Shown here: positions 6,701 to 10,093 of the stretch, one piece after another
How positions within the stretch are numbered: the first letter of the stretch is position 1
Layout: every line of letters begins with the position of its first letter
Assembly: GCA_004151065.3 (NCBI GenBank)
Contig: NWUY0304798277.1
Span: 2,053-12,145 of the forward strand
DNA: 10,093 nucleotides
From: Larix sibirica
Lineage: Eukaryota; Streptophyta; Pinopsida; Pinales; Pinaceae
Direction: 5' to 3'
Program-made: the position numbers and the translations under genes
The notes under the pieces: generated by a model
What the model was told of the DNA's origin: nothing
Databases searched by the model: none
The model's input: only the letters and a program-made list of their open reading frames with translations

Positions 6701-9700
6701 TAGCATATTCTCCACTTGAGTCACTCCTTATTGACTCTCTATCCATGCAGGGAGGCACACTAGTTAAAGTAGTATTTGGCTTTAGTCTAGTAGGCACCAT
6801 TGTGCATGTTTAGGTTTGGTGTACTCGAAATTCTCTTTGTCCATAAAGGTGGTACAAGATGGACCTTTTGAGTTGCGTGACCATTATTATTTTAGAGTGT
6901 AGTACCATGACCATTATTATTTTACAGTGTAGTAGCGTACTGTTTTTCCAGTGCATGAATAGATGGAGTTGCATATTTAAAACTCAGATCTTTTGAGCAT
7001 GTTTACTGTGTGTTAGTACTTAGTGTTAGTAATCTCCAGTAGTGTGTATCAGAATTGTATTTAAGTTACAGCAGATTCAATGGAAGGCTAAGGATTTTCG
7101 ATTTCCTACGGTTATAATGTGTATTTTAAGTGCAGATCTGACTGCCATGGTTGAGAAATTTAACAAGGTATCAGAGCAGTGTATCTGAAGCATTCTAGAA
7201 TTCTGTGTCTTTAGTGATCAGCCTTGCAGGAAAGAGTGGTTGGAGGGTTTTGGTGGGCAATATGTCTAGGATTCAGTGATTGTTGCAGAAATGTCCCAGT
7301 GTTTGGCATGTGGATTTGAGAAGGGTCGTGGGTTGTGAATCGTGATACTTTAGTTGGTCCAACGAAGAGGTTGATGCTTGTTTAATGGAGTTTGCAGTAA
7401 TGGTTATTGCTAGTGTGTGAGGGTCACCTGTTCGAGGGTGCCTTAACAGGAGTGTGAATGTACTGAGGATGATGTTCTCGAGGAACAAGCTCATCATGGC
7501 ATACGTTCGCAGGAATGGTAGAATAGCAAGCTATCTAATGAAGCTAGTAGAGTTGAGAGACAATCTTGGTGCAGTTGGTGGAGAAGTGAAAGATTATGAG
7601 TTAGTTCAGATTGCTCCCATTGGCTTCTGTTCACCTTGGTACAACTTTGTCTAGGTTATTTGTGGTCGGTGAAAGTTACTTGACTTTGATCAGTTGTGGG
7701 ATGCTTTGCCTGGAGCTAAGATGATTACAACAAGTCTGTACTAGTTACAAGGATGAAAATGATGTACTAGACCTAGCTCTCATTGGGAGACAAAAAGAGA
7801 AGAGGCATGAAAGGACTTGGGAAGGGATAGAAGAAAAAAGAGGGAATCTGATTATGACTGTTAGGGGAAGAAAGACTCGAGTCATATCAAGTGCTTCAGG
7901 TGCACAAGCATAGTCACTATGCCTCTTACTGTCCTGAGAGGAAGAAGGGAAAGGGTAAGCAACAAATTCTTCAACAAGTTTCAAGAGCAAGAGTAGGGAT
8001 TGCTTGTGGAGTGGGGGGATGATGCCAAGTATCATGTGAAGCGATTGGACTCCACATCTTTCCAGATGCCTTCAGGGAATCTTTTCGAGTTAAATTTTGT
8101 CTTGAATGTTCTTGATTTAATGTGCCTGCTTGCAGTGTTTTGCATGACAATCTTACAATGTTTTGCTGAGTCTGATGGTCAACAAGTCACCATCAGAGAT
8201 ATTAACCCTGGCTTTGGTTGAGTTTGGTCAAAGAAGTAAAACAGGGTGGCCTTTACATGTTACTCGCAGATCTAGTAGGGCAGATATGGCAGGATGCCCT
8301 GATGGAGGAGGGATCCTCCAGCCTTGAAGAGATGGTTACAGAACTGACTGGAATCAGTGATTGATTACTTGACTGCAGCTGATGGGAGTATGGAAGAGTA
8401 CCAGGATAAGGTCGTCACCGAATGATTCTGTCAAGAAGAGGGAGCTGATCTTGATGAGACTCTTATCACAGATCCATAGAGCAGATATGGCAGGATGCCA
8501 TCCTCAAGATATTTATTTTTTTCAGCAGTTCCATGTTTAGTAGTCTGTTCTTGTTAGTTGCTTTTACAGTTTGAAAAAAAATAAGTTCCAGGTTTAGAAC
8601 TAGTAGTAGTGTTTCAGTTTCCCTTCAGTTTCCCTTCAGTTAGAAACTTAGATGCTATTTCCAGTTTGCTGTGGTCAAAATGTTATCCGAATTGGTTCTT
8701 TTCCGTCTGCTCAAAATATTGGTAAGGGAAACTGGCAGTTTGACCTGAAATTTGGCAAGAATTGTTTTGAATTGATGGAGTTGCAGATATCAATCATTAA
8801 CATTACAAAATCAGGTTGCATTGGGGATATTCAAAGGCACAAAAAATGATGATTTCAACAATCCCGAATAGCAATTTTTTGGCAAAGATTTTATCACTGG
8901 ATCCTGGTGATGACAAACCAGAAAAGTTATATTGTAGAATGTTTAGCCTTCTTTCCAGTTTTAGCAGTACAGTTCTATTTTTGCATGCACAGTCAGTTAA
9001 AAGAGTGCTGATCCCTAGGGACTGGTTGCATGATGGTAGTTGGATTAGTTTCAGATCTCAAGGAGATAAGCAGGCAGGCTTGCTTGCCTAAGATATTCTC
9101 CAGTTGAGATGCACTCTTTACTGGCTTTCCTGTCAATGCAGTGAGGCTCACTAGTTAAGTAGGGATTGACTTAGTCTAGTAGGCACCATTATGCATGTGC
9201 CTAGATTCATTGTACTTGCCATTCTCCTAGTTTATAAAAGAGGTAGAGGGAGATTTTCTGTGTGTGTTTGTACTTTATGTTGCTGTTGGTAATTTCCAGC
9301 AGTATGTCTAGCAGAATTTGTATTTATGTTAAAGCAGTTCTGAGTGAATGTTAAGGATTTGATTTCCTAGATTAGGGTTTGTCTCCAAGTGCAGTTCTCA
9401 CTACCATGATGTAATGTTCTTGTTGCTGATTTAAACTCTTCACTTGCTAATTTCCAGTTGTTTTGTTGATTATTTAGGTGACTTGCTGAAGCTGTTGGAC
9501 GTGTCCTCCGATGAAAATATTTTACCAACCACATATGGTGAACTTCGGCCTCCTCTTGGAAAACATCGTCTAAAGGTTAGATATTTGCCAACAAATGTGC
9601 TCTATAATTTAGATCCGGATCCATGCTAGTATTTTCTTCTGGTTATATCTTCTAGTGGGGGCAATTGTAATTAATGCATTAAATTTATGTAGTATATATT

Positions 9701-10093
9701 TCATTTCTACTGGTCATAGTAATAGGAACTGATTGTGAATTATTGTTAGCTGAATCTTTTGTGATGCATCTGAAGGGAGCAAGCTTGTATCATATTTGGA
9801 GCCTGTTTATATAAGATTCTTTAAATTGCACTGATTAATAGCTGGTCATTATTTGTTTGTAATATTTCTAGATAGTGGAGTTCATTGCAGTCCTGTTGAG
9901 GACAGGAAGTGAAGTAGCTCAACACGAATTGGTCCAGTTGGGTGCTATTCAAAAGATTATACAACTCTTTTTTGAGTATGTCATATCTATACTTGCTAAT
10001 TTCCAAATGACTGTTAAACAATTGTTGAAGACATTTGTAATTGTACATATATTTGATACTTGTTTGTAATGGTCTATGCAGTTATCCATTTAA
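3697..10093 (+). CDS. SAPS-domain (SIT4/PP6 phosphatase-associated) protein gene, partial, seven exon segments
   Basis: SAPS proteins are regulatory subunits of PP6-type (yeast Sit4-like) serine/threonine phosphatases; plant members pair with the FyPP/PP6 catalytic subunits and act in auxin-transport and ABA signalling (family knowledge). The coding segments are join(3697-3756, 4070-4180, 4492-4586, 4677-4879, 9478-9575, 9872-9975, 10082-10093), 683 nt, open throughout. Diagnostic stretches are KLVDLIGITSI, RLVGADDHMY, MQWLADTDLLEMIVDKLSSP, NAAETLCTITRLAPSALASK, HALEDSESKSTLVHSLSVC, ILPTTYGELRPPLGKHRLK and IVEFIAVLLRTGSE, all characteristic of the helical-repeat SAPS core. Intron phases run 0, 0, 2, 1, 0, 2 and each junction rebuilds a sensible codon (AG|C Ser, G|GT Gly, GA|T Asp). 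Both ends are missing: about 227 residues are visible of a protein that in plants usually has some 750-850. There are no frameshifts or stops, so the gene looks intact here. Introns hold antisense LINE and sense LTR-element debris. The family call is secure; the exact paralogue is not. Confidence 0.93.
3757..4069 (+). other. SAPS gene intron between exons a and b
   Basis: A 313-bp T-rich intron, GT...AG, phase 0. I see no repeats or coding similarity in it. Confidence 0.85.
4070..4180 (+). CDS. SAPS gene exon b
   Basis: A 111-nt, phase 0-0 exon coding 37 residues, from ILIRLVGADDHMY to LLEMIVDKLSSP. The acceptor is tatatacag at 4061-4069 and the donor is CCT|gtaagt at 4181. The LVGADDH and MQWLAD...LLEMIVDKL blocks are among the best conserved parts of the plant SAPS family. 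The short acidic linker TDDA between them lies at a position that varies between homologues. Confidence 0.92.
4181..4491 (+). other. SAPS gene intron between exons b and c
   Basis: A 311-bp AT-rich intron, gtaagt...gcag, phase 0. Nothing else is seen in it. The following intron (4587-4676) is only 90 bp. Confidence 0.85.
4492..4586 (+). CDS. SAPS gene exon c
   Basis: A 95-nt exon with phase 0 entry and phase 2 exit. It codes NSPEVHTNAAETLCTITRLA and then PSALASKLSSP, leaving AG for the next codon. The acceptor is gcaaagcag at 4483-4491. The donor CCCAAG|gtttgg is not a strong consensus, but reading on past it loses family similarity, and splicing restores Ser-Phe-Val as in homologues. EVxxNAAETLCxIxRxAPSALAxKLSSP is a typical ARM-like helical repeat of the SAPS core. 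Confidence 0.9.
4677..4879 (+). CDS. SAPS gene exon d
   Basis: A 203-nt exon with phase 2 entry and phase 1 exit; the acceptor is catatgtgtag at 4666-4676 and the donor is CTTG|gtaagt at 4880. It begins by completing a Ser codon (AG|C) and then codes 67 residues from FVGRLFHHALED to VDGMLQTL. The conserved block is HALEDSESKSTLVHSLSVC followed by a Leu-Asp-Pro-Lys-Arg turn. A run of five alanines and a low-conservation loop fall where homologues vary in length. The donor opens the 4.6-kb transposon-filled intron. Confidence 0.92.
4975..5106 (-). mobile_element. Probable tRNA-derived SINE with Pol III A and B boxes
   Basis: Reading the minus strand from 5106, a box A-like tggtttagtgtag (5090-5078) is followed by ggttcaattcc (5054-5044), an exact fit to the tRNA box B consensus GGTTCRANNCC. 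The spacing is about that of a tRNA gene. No tRNA cloverleaf is intended, since the acceptor arm and anticodon arm do not form convincingly, which suggests a SINE head. The tail boundary at about 4975 is a guess; no clear poly(A) or target-site duplication was found. Confidence 0.5.
5115..5194. repeat. Perfect 21-bp inverted repeat flanked by 14-bp direct repeats
   Basis: Left arm 5129-5149 and right arm 5160-5180 are perfect reverse complements of 21 bp with a 10-base spacer. The 52-bp fold-back is bracketed by identical 14-bp direct repeats, atttatctaaagca, at 5115-5128 and 5181-5194. In addition ctttagata at the spacer/right-arm junction (5154-5162) is the reverse complement of tatctaaag in the flanking repeat. 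This could be a tiny fold-back insertion with target duplication or the product of a templated inversion and duplication. Confidence 0.9.
5195..6463. other. Unassigned intronic block, probably old repeat sequence
   Basis: No exon, RNA gene or recognised element was found. The stretch 5590-6130 is more GC-rich than the intron around it, which suggests inserted foreign sequence. A + strand frame at 6172-6408 (78 codons) has no recognisable motif. A perfect 16-bp palindrome, gctgcattaatgcagc, lies at 6112-6127. A purine-rich tract at 6432-6453 abuts the left LTR. Confidence 0.4.
6464..7165 (+). repeat. Left (5') LTR
   Basis: It begins tgccatcctcaagata, matching 8496 in the right LTR, and ends near ...tttaaca just before the PBS (an alternative end is tgcca at 7147). 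Aligned blocks with the right LTR include tttttgcatgcaca, the 20-base block at 6782-6801, and caagtgcag/taagtgcag near the end. Relative to the right LTR it carries about 130 extra bases around 6850-6990, including a 30-bp-period tandem repeat (6878-6904 and 6908-6934). It also has a short duplication of atgctatttccagtt (6591-6605 and 6608-6622). Confidence 0.8.
7166..7177 (+). other. Primer binding site (initiator Met-tRNA type)
   Basis: aggtatcagagc differs at one base from tggtatcagagc, the usual plant LTR-retrotransposon PBS complementary to the 3' end of initiator methionine tRNA. It sits directly after the apparent end of the left LTR, where it should be. Confidence 0.82.
7178..7440 (+). 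other. Leader region between PBS and gag of the LTR element
   Basis: No coding similarity is seen. The sequence is G/T-rich with several stops in every + strand frame, consistent with an untranslated leader or decayed gag start. Confidence 0.4.
7445..8010 (+). pseudogene. Copia-type gag relic (UBN2-like region plus CCHC zinc knuckle)
   Basis: The frame at 7454-7654 contains IASYLMKLVELRDNLGAVGG, then EVKDYELVQIA and GFCSPWYNFV, the typical order of the UBN2/gag_pre region of plant copia Gag (SYL...LRD.L...G..V.D.ELV...L.GF...W..FV). After frameshifts, KKDSSHIKCFRC (7868-7903) runs into HKHSHYASYCPERKKGKGKQ in the next frame. Joining the frames by one base gives a perfect C-x2-C-x4-H-x4-C nucleocapsid knuckle at 7892-7932. 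The basic tail after the knuckle also fits Gag. Several frameshifts and stops mean no functional protein. Confidence 0.82.
8011..8495 (+). other. Remaining internal region of the LTR element, no pol recognised
   Basis: A 73-codon open frame at 8000-8221 has no protease or integrase motif. The 19-mer gcagatatggcaggatgcc occurs at 8280-8298 and again at 8481-8499, the second copy running into the right LTR. No clear polypurine tract precedes 8496. Confidence 0.45.
8666..8952 (+). other. Foreign segment inside the right LTR, possible captured sequence
   Basis: This segment is absent from the left LTR at the matching place, where atgctatttccagtt is simply repeated. The + strand is open from 8652 to 8849 and the next frame from 8816 to 9091, which is unusual in this decayed setting. 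I do not recognise the protein wording. The first 56 bases are also open in two further readings and end in a good donor (ATTG|gtaagg at 8722). Confidence 0.5.
9231..9240 (+). promoter_or_regulatory. TATA-like box in the right LTR
   Basis: tttataaaag sits about two-thirds through the LTR, a usual position for the U3/R TATA box. It points toward SAPS exon e, so it could in principle start sense transcripts. Activity is not shown by the sequence. Confidence 0.35.
9478..9575 (+). CDS. SAPS gene exon e
   Basis: A 98-nt exon with phase 1 entry and phase 0 exit. It completes a Gly codon (G|GT) and codes 32 residues, DLLKLLDVSSDENILPTTYG followed by ELRPPLGKHRLK. The acceptor is gattatttag at 9468-9477 and the donor is AAAG|gttaga at 9576. 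PTTYGELRPPLGKHRLK is a signature of the SAPS family. The acceptor lies only about 40 bp beyond the apparent edge of the right LTR, so the insertion stopped just short of the splice signals. Confidence 0.93.
9576..9871 (+). other. SAPS gene intron between exons e and f
   Basis: A 296-bp AT-rich intron, gttaga...tctag, phase 0. No internal feature is seen. Confidence 0.85.
9872..9975 (+). CDS. SAPS gene exon f
   Basis: A 104-nt exon with phase 0 entry and phase 2 exit, coding 34 residues from IVEFIAVLLRTGSE to KIIQLFF plus GA. The acceptor is atatttctag at 9862-9871 and the donor is TTTTTGA|gtatgt at 9976. IVEFIAVLLxTGSE follows GKHRLK directly in family members. Reading the unspliced sequence would give Glu at the last codon; the spliced codon is GA|T, Asp. 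Confidence 0.92.
10082..10093 (+). CDS. SAPS gene exon g, start only (cut by window edge)
   Basis: After tctatgcag at 10073-10081 the last 12 bases complete GA|T (Asp) and code Tyr-Pro-Phe plus two bases. Homologues have Phe-Phe-(Glu/Asp)-Tyr-Pro followed by Asn-Asn or similar here, which supports the junction. The TAA at the very end is out of frame and is not a stop. Only four residues are visible, so the call rests on continuity with exon f. Confidence 0.75.
   Translation, partial: LSI

Larger units (their letters stand above)
6464..9436 (+). mobile_element. Degenerate Ty1/copia-like LTR retrotransposon, gag only, sense to host gene
   Basis: The parts in order are left LTR, primer binding site, untranslated leader, gag relic and right LTR, about 3 kb in all. 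The two LTRs share a common order of blocks, for example ttagtctagtaggcaccatt at 6782-6801 and 9171-9190. The PBS is the usual plant type. Gag wording is that of copia-type elements. No protease, integrase, reverse transcriptase or RNase H motif is seen in the roughly 0.5 kb between gag and the right LTR, so the copy is internally deleted or non-autonomous. The LTRs differ by many substitutions and several large indels, so the insertion is old. No target-site duplication was found at the approximate ends. Confidence 0.8.
8496..9436 (+). repeat. Right (3') LTR with internal insertion
   Basis: It begins tgccatcctcaagatatt like the left LTR and aligns with it to about tttaaac at 9430-9436. After atgctatttccagt (8652-8665) about 290 bp intervene before alignment resumes at tttccagttttagcag (8953). 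A TATA-like tttataaaag lies at 9231-9240, where the left LTR has only ccataaagg. A short tandem agtttcccttc occurs just before 8640. The exact 3' end is uncertain (ctacca near 9406 is an alternative). Confidence 0.75.
4880..9477 (+). other. 4.6-kb expanded intron between SAPS exons d and e
   Basis: A phase-1 intron from gtaagt at 4880 to ttatttag at 9477. The other complete introns of the gene in this window are about 90-315 bp, so this one is more than ten times larger. Its bulk is explained by a probable SINE, a fold-back repeat, an unassigned 1.2-kb block and a copia-like LTR element. Splice signals at both ends are intact, so normal splicing is expected. Confidence 0.9.

Noticed and set aside
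7745-8035. Minus-strand 96-codon frame
   Set aside because: It lies opposite the gag relic with its zinc knuckle and shows only the low-complexity Leu/Ser bias of an antisense shadow.
10082-10093. Stop codon TAA at the window end as the gene's end
   Set aside because: With the phase-2 junction the reading is GA|T TAT CCA TTT AA, so the TAA is out of frame and the SAPS core continues beyond the window.
1-10093. CRISPR array, bacterial operon or phage-defence island
   Set aside because: There are no spaced repeats of that type. The spliced exons, plant LINE and copia-type element show plant nuclear DNA.

Overview
The window reads as nuclear DNA of a flowering plant. Short, well-conserved coding exons with GT/AG borders sit in long AT-rich introns full of decayed retroelements. 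The species cannot be fixed from the sequence. Nothing here is bacterial or operonic.

The one real host gene is on the + strand. It is the middle part of a SIT4/PP6 phosphatase-associated (SAPS-domain) protein gene, seen as seven exon segments at 3697-3756, 4070-4180, 4492-4586, 4677-4879, 9478-9575, 9872-9975 and 10082-10093 (the last cut by the window edge). Joined, they give 683 coding bases (227 codons plus 2 bases) with no stop, and every intron phase is consistent. The start codon, N-terminal exons and C-terminal half lie outside the window.

The left third (1-about 3100) holds antisense retroelement debris. A 5'-truncated plant LINE keeps the end of ORF2 (zf-RVT finger and RNase H, about 3071-1766 on the minus strand) and is broken by two stops and a frameshift. 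Beyond it, still on the minus strand, is a decayed protein-coding relic that I do not recognise (about 1690-349), carrying a tandem duplication of about 340 bp. The minus-strand sequence ends in a poly(A)-like run (T run at 1-8).

The fourth complete intron (4880-9477, about 4.6 kb) is swollen by insertions. It contains a probable tRNA-derived SINE (minus strand, about 4975-5106), a perfect 21-bp inverted repeat between 14-bp direct repeats (5115-5194), about 1.2 kb of unassigned sequence, and a degenerate Ty1/copia-like LTR retrotransposon in the host-gene orientation (about 6464-9436). That element has two diverged LTRs, an initiator-Met-tRNA-type primer binding site, a frameshifted gag with a CCHC zinc knuckle, and no recognisable pol. 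Its right LTR carries an extra segment of about 290 bp, in which a 57-nt stretch is bounded by splice-like signals and would keep the host frame open.

The only apparently functional product is the PP6-type phosphatase regulatory subunit. The rest is intron-resident mobile DNA whose main possible effect is on splicing or expression of that gene. I found no convincing new multi-gene system.
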